Assembly: GCF_900109685.1 (NCBI RefSeq)
Contig: NZ_FOBB01000012.1
Span: 209,477-273,476, forward strand
Direction: 5' to 3'
Length of the DNA stretch: 64,000 nucleotides
From: Chitinophaga rupis
GTDB lineage: Bacteria > Bacteroidota > Bacteroidia > Chitinophagales > Chitinophagaceae
Under the pieces are notes generated by a model, which worked only from the letters and a program-made list of their open reading frames with translations, searched no databases and had not been told where the DNA came from. The translations under genes were made by a program, and so were the position numbers. Of the stretch, positions 35,902 to 43,036 are shown in pieces (position 1 is the stretch's first letter; each line of letters begins with the position of its first letter).

Positions 35902-35974
35902 AGCGGGAGACGAGGTTCGAACCCGCGACCTACAGCTTGGAAGGCTGTCGCTCTACCAACTGAGCTACTCCCGC
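35902..35974 (-). tRNA. tRNA-Gly (TCC)
   Basis: A 73-nt cloverleaf with acceptor GCGGGAG/CTCCCGC, D arm TAGCTCAGTTGGTAGAGC, anticodon loop CTTCCAA, and T arm GCGGGTTCGAACCTCGT. It is part of the tRNA run before tuf. Confidence 0.97.
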
Positions 35975-36069
35975 ATAATATTTTCAAAAAACTATTTCCA
36001 AAGAACAATGCCTTTCAACAACTAAGTTCCGCCTCTGCGGGAAGCAAAAGCGGAACTCACCTTTGTCGG

Positions 36070-36152
36070 TGGGCAGGATAGGATTCGAACCTATGAAGTC
36101 GAAAGACAGCGGATTTACAGTCCGCCCCATTTGGCCACTCTGGAACCTGCCC
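36070..36152 (-). tRNA. tRNA-Tyr (GTA)
   Basis: An 83-nt class II tRNA with acceptor GGGCAGG/CCTGCCC, anticodon loop CTGTAAA, a long variable arm, and T arm with GGTTCGAATCC. Second in the tRNA run. Confidence 0.97.
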
Positions 36153-36200
36153 AATTATTTTCTCCCAATCCATCCCGCCGGCTGCGGGAAGATTATCAGG

Positions 36201-36274
36201 AGCCAGCAGAGGGATTCGAACCCCCGACCCACTGATTACAAATCAGTAGCTCTGGCCAACTGAGCTATGCTGGC
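36201..36274 (-). tRNA. tRNA-Thr (TGT)
   Basis: A 74-nt cloverleaf with acceptor GCCAGCA/TGCTGGC, D arm TAGCTCAGTTGGCCAGAGC, anticodon loop TTTGTAA, and T arm GGGGGTTCGAATCCCTC. First gene of the tRNA-tuf operon. Confidence 0.97.
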
Positions 36275-36314
36275 ATACCAAGTAATTTATGCTTAGGTGT
36301 CCGTAAAGGAAGCG

Positions 36315-36344
36315 CAAAAATAACAGCTTTGTTGAATTCTCAAA
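36315..36344 (-). promoter_or_regulatory. Promoter of the tRNA-tuf-secE-nusG operon
   Basis: The minus strand has TTTG (36344-36341), 18 nt, then TATTTTTG (36322-36315), a good Bacteroidota promoter about 40 bp before tRNA-Thr(TGT). Confidence 0.7.
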
Positions 36345-36419
36345 ATTGTTTTTTCAGCACCCGGAACCGCCAATAATTCTACCTGATGTGTTTTGGCTAA
36401 AATGCCCTACAGTAAAGAA

Positions 36420-36472
36420 CTTTACTACCTTCACCAATCCCTTTTTGAATCGGGATGGCAAAGGTAGTAAAG
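36420..36472 (-). terminator. Long hairpin after hpf
   Basis: CTTTACTACCTT (36420-36431) pairs exactly with AAGGTAGTAAAG (36461-36472), with an inner pairing of CCAATCCC and GGGATGG. It is 32 bp past the hpf stop on the minus strand. The U-tract is weak, but a terminator or mRNA end protector is the likely role. Confidence 0.65.
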
Positions 36473-36503
36473 AGGTTATTAACTTCAAAATATTTTTCAG
36501 GAT

Positions 36504-36803
36504 TTACTGAAATTTCTTCTCTTTTTGGCGTTTGATCTGGGTTACAGCGGCATTGAAGGCGAGATCGAAGGATTCTTCAAAGGATTTTGTCTCGTACTTG
36601 ACGAAAAGATCTTGGCGGGGTATTCGGATCTTAATCTCAGCTATTTTGTCTTTGATCTGGTGTGCTACATTGTCTAGCTTCAGGAAAACATCTACACTAA
36701 CAATCCGGTCGTAAAAATTAGTGAGCTTTTGAACTTTTTTGTTAACATGATCAATCAGTTTTGAATCCGCATCGAAATGCACAGTTTGAATTTGAACGTT
36801 CAT
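36504..36803 (-). CDS. hpf: Ribosome hibernation promoting factor, short type
   Basis: A 99-residue HPF/RaiA-fold protein. The start chosen is ATG at 36803-36801 (MNVQIQTVHFDADSKLIDHV), the usual N-terminus; an upstream ATG would add nine residues. The core has VNKKVQKLTNFYDRIVSVDV, IKDKIAEIKIRIPRQDLFV and the final SFEESFDLAFNAAVTQIKRQ. It binds the 30S decoding centre and inactivates ribosomes in stationary phase. It lies between the tRNA-tuf operon and the xerC-like gene. It is the short form without a dimerisation tail. Confidence 0.93.
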   Translation of the reverse strand: MNVQIQTVHFDADSKLIDHVNKKVQKLTNFYDRIVSVDVFLKLDNVAHQIKDKIAEIKIRIPRQDLFVKYETKSFEESFDLAFNAAVTQIKRQKEKKFQ

Positions 36804-37391
36804 GACACTTAATTTTTTAATATTTAACAATCTCGGTTAGAATTGGTAAACATTCACTTCATAGGCTTTTTTTGTTTAAATGTGTGGGAAAGAACTCTAT
36901 TACTAATGTAGTGCTTTTTATCTGCTTTTGCATTTTTAAAGCATAATAATTTGTTAATACCGCAAAAAAAAATGGTGACCGGGAGTTAGTGCTGGGCGCG
37001 CTTTTAGAAGTAAAAAGGTAAAAGGTAAAAAGCAAAAAAGGAACCGCGCAGCTGAAAGCGCAAAGCAGAAAGCGGAAAGCCTGAAGAAAGGCCTGAAACT
37101 GCAGCTGAAAGCCCAACTGAGGGCCCAATGGGGATAACGGGGTAAAGTACAAGCCTAAAAGAAGCCCAGGAACGGAGCCGAAAGCGCAAGGGAATAGGAG
37201 GCATAAAGCCCGGGAGAAACCAAACAGAAAACGCAAAGTAGAAAAGAAAATCAAGGAAGAGCACCAAAAAATCCGGGCAAAAGGCCCACAACGCCGAAAA
37301 CACAGAACCCCGGCCCCTCATGCCTCCATCGCCATTTTGAACCTCCCCGCCAATCCTTTTTAATTTTTACTTTTTTACTTTTTACTTAAGA
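36804..37391. other. Gap with heptad arms and purine-skewed tract
   Basis: The right part is an AAGTAAA heptad inverted repeat whose arms (37008-37040 and 37355-37388) are separated by about 315 bp. Between them the plus strand is strongly purine-rich and includes GCTGAAA, GCGCAAA, GCAGAAA, GCGGAAA (37060-37087), the same word as in the element beside moxR. Open frames here of 105-131 codons are low-complexity (Phe/Leu-rich or repeat-like) and are not believed to be genes. Confidence 0.7.
37008..37388. repeat. Heptad inverted repeat with long insert, word AAGTAAA
   Basis: The left arm is AAGTAAAAAGGTAAAAGG with AAAAGC words (37008-37040). The right arm is TTTTTAATTTTTACTT plus TTTTTACTTTTTACTT (37355-37388), its complement. 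The right arm ends 3 bp before the xerC-like stop codon (37392-37394). Confidence 0.75.
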
Positions 37392-38339
37392 TCACGCTTT
37401 CGGGTGCGCCTGTTTAAATACATTCTTCAGCTTTTCAATGGTATTATGCGTATACACCTGGGTAGCAGCCAGGCTGGAGTGCCCCAGCAGCTCTTTAATG
37501 GCATTAATATCTGCCCCGGCATTGGTAAGGTGGGTAGCAAAGGTATGCCGCAGCACATGCGGGCTTTTGCGTGTAATGGTGGTGATCTGGTGCTCCGTGA
37601 GATAGCCCCGTACCATATTATATACGTATTTGGGATATAGCTTACGGCCGCTTTTAGGGTGCACCAGCAGTACCACCCCTTCCGGCTGCTCCAGCTCCCG
37701 GCGCTTGCGGGCATTGTAGTCCTGTACCTGCTGCAGCAGCTCCCGGCTCACCGGAATGATCCTTTCTTTATTGCCCTTTCCCAGCACTTTAATGGTCAGG
37801 TTGCCGGTATCTACATTGCGCTCCTGCAGGTTGATCAGCTCCGACAAGCGGATGCCGGTATTATACAGCAGCTCAAAAATAAGACGGTGGGTATCCCCTT
37901 CCAGGTCATCGGCGAAAATAGGCGTTTCTTCCTGGCCACGGCGCAGGCTTTTATTGTCCTCCACGGCCTGCATGCCCTTTTCATCAATAAACCCGGGCAG
38001 GCGACGGCTTATTTTAGGCGCAGCAACTTTCACCATGGGGGTTTGTTTTACCCAACCCTGGCGAACAGTATATTTAAAAAAAGATTTAAGGGCGGAAATT
38101 TTGCGGTTAACCGTACGGGCCTGCTGTTTTTCTGCCATCAGGCTGGCCAGCCAGGAACGGATATGTAAATGCCCAATGGCTGTAAGTTCAGGTACGCCAT
38201 CATATTGGGTCTGTAAATAATCAAAAAATTGACGGAGATCCTGCTCGTAGGCAACAGCTGTATGATCGGAATAACGTTTTTCCAGCTGTATGTAAGATAG
38301 GAACTTGGCTACGGCAGGGTGAAGTGGCTGCTTGCTCAA
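37392..38339 (-). CDS. Tyrosine recombinase, XerC/XerD family
   Basis: About 315 residues. An N-terminal SAM-like core-binding domain (VAKFLSYIQLEKRYSDHTAV) precedes the catalytic domain. Catalytic residues are visible: Arg in TGIRLSEL, Lys in GKGNKER, His-x-x-Arg in HVLRHTFATHL, His in LLGHSSLAATQ, and nucleophile Tyr in QVYTH. It likely acts with a second Xer protein at dif to resolve chromosome dimers. The open frame extends to an ATG at 38390, but that ATG lies exactly inside the rpsU terminator hairpin and gives an odd N-terminus, so a TTG at 38339 (or 38345) is preferred. The single-gene position with no attachment site argues for a housekeeping Xer, not a mobile integrase. Confidence 0.9.
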   Translation of the reverse strand: MSKQPLHPAVAKFLSYIQLEKRYSDHTAVAYEQDLRQFFDYLQTQYDGVPELTAIGHLHIRSWLASLMAEKQQARTVNRKISALKSFFKYTVRQGWVKQTPMVKVAAPKISRRLPGFIDEKGMQAVEDNKSLRRGQEETPIFADDLEGDTHRLIFELLYNTGIRLSELINLQERNVDTGNLTIKVLGKGNKERIIPVSRELLQQVQDYNARKRRELEQPEGVVLLVHPKSGRKLYPKYVYNMVRGYLTEHQITTITRKSPHVLRHTFATHLTNAGADINAIKELLGHSSLAATQVYTHNTIEKLKNVFKQAHPKA

Positions 38340-38342
38340 ATA

Positions 38343-38390
38343 CAAAAAATTTGATGATTGTAAAGTTATACAAAACCTTACAATCATCAA
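38343..38390 (-). terminator. Terminator of rpsU
   Basis: TTGATGATTGTAA (38351-38363) pairs exactly with TTACAATCATCAA (38378-38390). On the minus strand ATTTTTTGT follows. It is 27 bp past the rpsU stop. Confidence 0.88.
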
Positions 38391-38417
38391 GTATTTTGAA
38401 CGGATACTTTTATCCGA

Positions 38418-38615
38418 TTAATCTTCAAATTTACCGCTGGCTAACTGCTGTTTGTAAACAGCTTTCAGCACCTGGTTACGACGCTTTACAGAAGGCTTGG
38501 TGAAAGACTGACGGGTGCGCAGCTGCAGCAGAATGCGCGCCTTCTCAAACTTCTTTTTATACTTCTTCAGCGCCTTGTCAATGTTTTCGCAATCTTTAGA
38601 ATCGATGATTAACAT
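38418..38615 (-). CDS. rpsU: Ribosomal protein bS21
   Basis: A 65-residue bS21. The sequence starts MLIIDSKDCENIDKALKKYK and has the basic RTRQSFTKPSVKRRNQVLKA typical of Bacteroidota S21. In Bacteroidota, bS21 helps sequester the anti-Shine-Dalgarno end of 16S rRNA, and its gene is often preceded by an unusually strong SD; here the sequence before the ATG is ATTATTAAAGGAGTTTTTACT, with a good AAAGGAG. That stands out among the weak ribosome sites in this window. A promoter is at 38648-38679. Confidence 0.97.
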   Translation of the reverse strand: MLIIDSKDCENIDKALKKYKKKFEKARILLQLRTRQSFTKPSVKRRNQVLKAVYKQQLASGKFED

Positions 38616-38620
38616 AGTAA

Positions 38621-38629
38621 AAACTCCTT
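38621..38629 (-). promoter_or_regulatory. Strong Shine-Dalgarno of rpsU
   Basis: The minus strand reads AAAGGAGTT about 8 nt before the rpsU ATG. Most genes here lack such a site. In Bacteroidota this is the expected signature of bS21 autoregulation. Confidence 0.75.
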
Positions 38630-38647
38630 TAATAATTTTAGGGAGAG

Positions 38648-38679
38648 CAAAGATAAATCAATGTTTTAAAAATACCAAA
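38648..38679 (-). promoter_or_regulatory. Promoter of rpsU
   Basis: The minus strand has TTTG (38679-38676), 20 nt, then TATCTTTG (38655-38648), close to the Bacteroidota consensus, 33 bp before the rpsU ATG. Confidence 0.75.
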
Positions 38680-38797
38680 TGCAATCAGGTTCACTATTTC
38701 ACATTTCCGGAGCCTGGAAAGCAAAGGTAAAGGTAATTTAACCGGTGTTCCATTCGGGTGTAACTGGTACCCTCCCCTCCTAAAACAGCCCCGTAAT

Positions 38798-38957
38798 CCG
38801 TGTGCAACCCGTGCGCAACTCCTCCCCCCTACATAAAACCCTACCCATAACCCTCCCCTATCATTTTCCCATGTCCTTCTCATGTCTTTCTCGTGTCTTT
38901 CCCTACTGGATCCCATGTTTTTCCCTGGTCCATCCCTGGTGAAGTCCATGTCAAAGC
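38798..38957. repeat. Degenerate 11-bp tandem repeat, pyrimidine-rich
   Basis: Units of 11 bp follow one another: CCGTGTGCAAC, CCGTGCGCAAC (38798-38819); then TAACCCTCCCC, TATCATTTTCC, CATGTCCTTCT, CATGTCTTTCT, CGTGTCTTTCC, CTACTGGATCC, CATGTTTTTCC, CTGGTCCATCC, CTGGTGAAGTC, CATGTCAAAGC (38848-38957). The gap between rpsU and ribE (38616-39079) otherwise holds only the rpsU promoter. Confidence 0.75.
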
Positions 38958-39079
38958 CCTGATCTGATCAGTCTGAATAGTTCCTTGATCAGGCTGGGAG
39001 CCTCTTCTATATCATACCTCTTACTTCTTCCCTCCTTTTTCCTCCAAGTTGCTTACTTTTAAATACTAAAGTAAACGTT

Positions 39080-39676
39080 ATGTTCACCGGTATCATAGAA
39101 TCATTAGGAGAAGTAGTATCCACTAAAAAGGAAGGCAGCAACCTGGTTATCAGCATACAATCCAACCTAACGCCGGAGCTGAAGGTAGACCAGAGCATTG
39201 CCCACAACGGCGTATGCCTGACCGTAACCGGCCTGCAGGACAACACCTACGAAATAGTAGCCGTGGCTGAAACCCTGCAAAAATCCAACCTGGGCCAGCT
39301 AAGCCCCGGGGACCGGGTGAACCTGGAAAGGGCTATGGTGTTCAATGGCCGTATAGATGGGCACCTGGTACAGGGCCATGTAGACGGTGTGGGCGAATGC
39401 CTGTCCAAAACCTCACAAAATGGCAGCTGGGAATACCGTTTCCGGTACCCGGCCGATTTTGCCGCCCTGCTGGTGGAAAAAGGCTCCATTTGCCTGAACG
39501 GCATCAGCCTTACCATCTTTAACGTAACGGACCGGGAGTTTTCCGTGGCCGTGATCCCCTACACCTATCAGCACACCAATATATCTGCCGTAGCACCCGG
39601 TCATACCGTTAACCTGGAATTTGACATCCTGGGAAAATATGTGGCAAGGCAGCTGGCAGTAACCGCGAAGAATTAA
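39080..39676 (+). CDS. ribE: Riboflavin synthase alpha chain
   Basis: A 198-residue enzyme that converts two 6,7-dimethyl-8-ribityllumazine molecules to riboflavin. Two homologous lumazine-binding barrels are visible: barrel 1 begins MFTGIIESLG and has NGVCLTVTGL; barrel 2 begins near residue 98 with GHLVQGHVDGVG and has CLNGISLTI. No FMN riboswitch is seen in the 5' gap. It is followed after 11 bp by the nitronate monooxygenase gene; that FMN-dependent neighbour may be co-transcribed. The stop codon lies inside an AATTAATTACGAATTG motif of the heptad repeat type. Confidence 0.96.
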   Translation: MFTGIIESLGEVVSTKKEGSNLVISIQSNLTPELKVDQSIAHNGVCLTVTGLQDNTYEIVAVAETLQKSNLGQLSPGDRVNLERAMVFNGRIDGHLVQGHVDGVGECLSKTSQNGSWEYRFRYPADFAALLVEKGSICLNGISLTIFNVTDREFSVAVIPYTYQHTNISAVAPGHTVNLEFDILGKYVARQLAVTAKN

Positions 39677-39687
39677 TTACGAATTGC

Positions 39688-40689
39688 ATGCTCAACTTCA
39701 CCCAGGCATTCCACGTCCGTTACCCTATTATCCAGGCGCCTATGTTCCTGGTAAGTAATGAAGCTATGGTTAAAGCCGCCATGGACAATGGCATTGCCGG
39801 TACCTTTCCATCCCTCAACTTTCGTAAGGAAGGCGAGCTGAAAGCCCTGCTGGACCGGTTAAATGAACACATTACTACCCATAACCCTGCCGGCAGCTAT
39901 GGCGTAAACCTGATCGTTCAAAAAACAAACCCGCTATATGTAAAGCATTTACAGGTTTGTGCAGCAGCTAAAGTGCCCTTATACATCACCTCCCTGGGTA
40001 ATCCGCGCCAGGTAATTGATGCCGCCCACAGCTATGGCGGTAAAGTGTTGTGCGATGTAACCAACCTGCAGCACGCAGAAAAGGCCGCCAAAGAAGGCTG
40101 CGATGGCTTTATTGCCGTATGCGCAGGCGCAGGCGGGCATGCAGGCCCCTACCCTATGCACGTGCTGGTGCCAGCCCTGCAAAAAGCCTTCCCGGATAAA
40201 TACCTGGTAGCGGCCGGCGGTATTGCTACCGGCCAGCAAATAGCCAGTGCAATGATATTGGGGGCGCAGGCGGTATCCATCGGCACCCGTTTTATTGCCA
40301 GCATAGAAGCCAGCGTAAGTGATGAGTATAAGCAGGCCATCCTGGAATATGGCATGGAAGATATTGTGCTTACTGAGCGCCTGTCCGGTACGCCCTGCAA
40401 TATCATCAATACCCCTGCCGCAAAAAAAATAGGCTATAAGCAGAACTGGATGGAAAAAATGCTGAGCCACAACCCGCGTACCCGCAAATATTTTAAAATG
40501 CTGGTACAGCTGCGCGGCATGAAAAAGCTGGAGCAGGCCGTACGCCCCGGTACTTACCAGCAGCTTTGGAGCGCCGGGCAAAGCGTGGAGATGGTGGAAG
40601 ATATTGTGCCCACACAGGCTATTGTTCAAAAGCTGGTACAAGAATTGAACGAAACGCTGCAAGCCGCGTCACAGTTAGGATCTGTATGA
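39688..40689 (+). CDS. Nitronate monooxygenase (2-nitropropane dioxygenase family)
   Basis: A 333-residue TIM-barrel flavoprotein. It starts FHVRYPIIQAPMFLVSNEAM; the FMN-binding and catalytic parts are CAGAGGHAGPYPMHVLV, with the conserved His in GGHAG, then LVAAGGIATGQQIASAMILG and GAQAVSIGTRFIAS. Such enzymes oxidise alkyl nitronates with FMN and oxygen; FabK enoyl-ACP reductases share the fold, so the exact substrate is open. It lies 11 bp after ribE on the same strand. Confidence 0.92.
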   Translation: MLNFTQAFHVRYPIIQAPMFLVSNEAMVKAAMDNGIAGTFPSLNFRKEGELKALLDRLNEHITTHNPAGSYGVNLIVQKTNPLYVKHLQVCAAAKVPLYITSLGNPRQVIDAAHSYGGKVLCDVTNLQHAEKAAKEGCDGFIAVCAGAGGHAGPYPMHVLVPALQKAFPDKYLVAAGGIATGQQIASAMILGAQAVSIGTRFIASIEASVSDEYKQAILEYGMEDIVLTERLSGTPCNIINTPAAKKIGYKQNWMEKMLSHNPRTRKYFKMLVQLRGMKKLEQAVRPGTYQQLWSAGQSVEMVEDIVPTQAIVQKLVQELNETLQAASQLGSV

Positions 40690-40733
40690 ACAACGCGCAA
40701 TGGCTGGTGAATGTATAAGTAAGCTAATGGATA

Positions 40734-41432
40734 ATGAAAGGATACCTGTTCCTCACTTTTTTATGGCTGCCGTTTATGCTGCATGCTCAAAAGCATACGG
40801 TAAAAAGCATTGTGGCTTATTATGATACTACTGCAGTAGTGGAGCTGTATAACCAGGCGCCTATTGGACTGGAGATCACGTATACCAATGGCGAGATACG
40901 CTCAACAGAAGGTTTCCTGAAAGGCGATTACCGCTGGAAATATATTAAAGTAACCTCCCCCGATGGTACCTGCCGTAACGGAGTACTCACTTTTGACCGC
41001 AGCTACCTGGCACAAAACCGTTACCAGGTAAAGCTATTGGTTACCCTGCCCGATGCGGAGCAGCCCATAGAAGCGGCTTTACAGCTGCCTTATGTTACCG
41101 GCATCCGTTTTCACCATTACGCTGATAGCTTAAAACGCGATATCCATTTTTACCTGAATGTAGAAGGCCGCTTTAACACCGGTAAAATATACCCGCTGGA
41201 TACTGCCAGTATACAGTTTGAGACCTCTGCCGGCCAGCTGCTGGGGCAGGATCTGTTATTAAATAAAACAGATACCACCCGTTTCATTAACGTAACAGCT
41301 ACCTACCGGGATAACCCTTCCCTGGTGATACACTCCGTGATCCCCGTAAAACAAAAACCGGATGATGATTCCATGATCATCAACGACGAGCGGCAGCTTT
41401 ACAATAATAATAAAAAGAAAAAGCGGGGGTAG
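40734..41432 (+). CDS. Secreted protein of unknown function
   Basis: A 232-residue exported protein. The signal peptide MKGYLFLTFLWLPFMLHAQ has a clear cleavage site after HAQ. The mature part is beta-rich (ITYTNGEIRSTEGFLKGDYR, GIRFHHYADSLKRDIHFYL) and ends in a lysine-rich tail NNNKKKKRG. No family is recognised. It is plus strand, 44 bp after the nitronate monooxygenase, and convergent with the DUF58 gene across a TGGTCCA heptad element. Confidence 0.7.
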   Translation: MKGYLFLTFLWLPFMLHAQKHTVKSIVAYYDTTAVVELYNQAPIGLEITYTNGEIRSTEGFLKGDYRWKYIKVTSPDGTCRNGVLTFDRSYLAQNRYQVKLLVTLPDAEQPIEAALQLPYVTGIRFHHYADSLKRDIHFYLNVEGRFNTGKIYPLDTASIQFETSAGQLLGQDLLLNKTDTTRFINVTATYRDNPSLVIHSVIPVKQKPDDDSMIINDERQLYNNNKKKKRG

Positions 41433-41437
41433 TTGGG

Positions 41438-41557
41438 CAGTCCATGGTCCATACTCGATGGTCCATGGCATATAATCATATAGCAGTTTTACAATTCATT
41501 ACTGGTACCATTACCACCGTTATAGGCAATGGACTATGGACCATCGACCATGGACCC
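41438..41557. repeat. Heptad inverted repeat, word NNGTCCA
   Basis: The left arm is CAGTCCA, TGGTCCA, TACTCGA, TGGTCCA, TGGCATA (41438-41472). The right arm has AATGGAC, TATGGAC, CATCGAC, CATGGAC (41528-41555). The loop is about 55 nt. The right arm ends directly at the DUF58 stop codon (41558) and the left arm starts 5 bp after the other gene's stop (41432). Confidence 0.92.
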
Positions 41558-42898
41558 TTAAATCAGCATTCTCGCCTTTAGCTCCAGGTACTTATTAATA
41601 ACCTGTATGGTAAGCTGCTGAGGCGTACATAAGAGCGACATAATCCCGTACTGCGATAGCTCCTTTGCAATTAATTTCTTCTCATAGGTGAACTGCTGTG
41701 CAATTACCTGCTTATATACTTCTTCTACATTCGTGGCTTCCTGTTCCGTAATCTGTTTCAGTGCTGTGTTTTCAAAGAATACTACCAGCACCAGGTGATA
41801 CTTTGCCAGCCGGCGCAGGTAAGGCAGCTGCCGGCGCATACCGGTGGTAGATTCAAAGTTGGTGAAGAGGATCAGCAGCGAACGTTGGGATAATGCGCTG
41901 CGTAAGCTGATGCTCAGCCGTTCATAATCACTCTCCTGCCATTGGGTTTGCTGCGCATACAGCATTTCCAGGATCTTGTTAAGATGTGTTTTTTTATTGC
42001 TGGCCGGTAAAATATCTACCTGTTGTGCACCCAGTGTGGTTAAGCCGGCTTTATCGCCTTTTTGTAATACTACGTTGCTGAATACCAGCGTAGCGTTAAT
42101 GGCATAATCCAGCAGCGTTAATCCTTCAAAAGGCATTTTCATATTACGCCCTTTGTCTATTACACAGTACACCTGCTGGGAGCGTTCTTCCACATAGGTA
42201 TTTACCATCAGGTTACCACGGCGGGCAGTGGCTTTCCAGTTCAGCATGCGCACATCATCGCCACGGCTGTATTCTTTTATATGATCAAACTCCATGCTGT
42301 GGCCAATAGTGCGTTTTTTATGCACTCCCAGCTCATTCAGCCGGTTGGTGAAAGACAGCAATTCATAATTGCGCAGCTGCAAGTAGGATGGATAGGTTTT
42401 TACCGCCTGCTCATTTTCAAACACTACCCGCCGCTTTACCAGGCCAAAGGGGCTGGCAGCAAATGCATTGGTATTACCAAATTCATACACGCCTCTTTCC
42501 AGCGGGCGTAGCGTAAAGTTGAAAACGTGCGTAGCGCCGGGTTTCAGCCAGGTTTTTAATACATGATCCCGCAGCTGGAACTGGAAGGGCAGCTCATCGA
42601 TCACAGACAGGCTTACCGGAAAGCGGAAGCTGCTTTGCACTGTTATCCGTACCTCATTATCATCTCCATTGCTGAAACGTGCCGCCATACTGCGTTCCAG
42701 CTGCAAGGGCTTGGATGCGCCAAACAGCATGCTGATATCCAGCAACAGCAGCACCACCAGCACAGCAAACACCAGCTGCGCAATAACATACAGTGCCGGG
42801 AAAAAGAAGGCTGCTATAAACAGCAGTACATTCCCACCCAGGCACAGGTAAAAGCGATTGCCGAAGAAAAAGGCGCGGTATATTTCTTTGATGGACAT
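41558..42898 (-). CDS. DUF58-family membrane-associated protein
   Basis: A 446-residue protein with two N-terminal transmembrane helices (about 15-60, including LFIAAFFFPALYVIAQLVFAV). A DUF58/VWA-like domain follows: EFDHIKEYSRGDDVRMLNWK then ATARRGNLMVNTYVEERSQQ, the family signature at about 210-245. It is usually encoded after a MoxR ATPase, and together they are thought to act in assembly or insertion of envelope complexes. Here it is the last gene of a five-gene minus-strand group. The 138-bp gap to moxR is filled by a heptad repeat element. Confidence 0.92.
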   Translation of the reverse strand: MSIKEIYRAFFFGNRFYLCLGGNVLLFIAAFFFPALYVIAQLVFAVLVVLLLLDISMLFGASKPLQLERSMAARFSNGDDNEVRITVQSSFRFPVSLSVIDELPFQFQLRDHVLKTWLKPGATHVFNFTLRPLERGVYEFGNTNAFAASPFGLVKRRVVFENEQAVKTYPSYLQLRNYELLSFTNRLNELGVHKKRTIGHSMEFDHIKEYSRGDDVRMLNWKATARRGNLMVNTYVEERSQQVYCVIDKGRNMKMPFEGLTLLDYAINATLVFSNVVLQKGDKAGLTTLGAQQVDILPASNKKTHLNKILEMLYAQQTQWQESDYERLSISLRSALSQRSLLILFTNFESTTGMRRQLPYLRRLAKYHLVLVVFFENTALKQITEQEATNVEEVYKQVIAQQFTYEKKLIAKELSQYGIMSLLCTPQQLTIQVINKYLELKARMLI

Positions 42899-42915
42899 TC
42901 TTTAAAATTTAATGA

Positions 42916-43036
42916 GCATAAAGCACAAAGCTGAAAGCATAAAGCTTTCCCACATTGTATATAGCCCTTATCCGAAAGCATTGCCCGGCGCTCTGCATTG
43001 CATTAAGCTTTATGCTTTGCGCTTTCTGCTTTCCGC
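42916..43036. repeat. Heptad inverted repeat, word GCNNAAA, with conserved loop
   Basis: The left arm is GCATAAA, GCACAAA, GCTGAAA, GCATAAA (42916-42943). The right arm is TTTATGC, TTTGCGC, TTTCTGC, TTTCCGC (43009-43036), directly abutting the moxR stop codon (43037-43039). The loop starts GCTTTCCCACATT and contains AGCCC; the element at 50290-50401 shares this loop. Confidence 0.95.

Noticed and set aside
36859..37321. Open frames of 131 and 105 codons on the minus strand
   Set aside because: They arise from the strand-skewed purine tract and heptad arms, give low-complexity Phe/Leu-rich products in two frames at once, and have no start-site or family support.
37392..38390. Integrase of a mobile island that carried the RHS block
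   Set aside because: The recombinase lies outside the RHS block, beside housekeeping genes, and looks like a chromosomal XerC/XerD; no attachment-site duplication at the tRNA genes was found.
38638..38949. A 103-codon minus-strand frame
   Set aside because: It runs through the 11-bp periodic tract and the rpsU promoter; the period is not a multiple of three and the product resembles no protein.
38958..39079. FMN riboswitch before ribE
   Set aside because: None of the conserved RFN-element helices could be found in the short leader.
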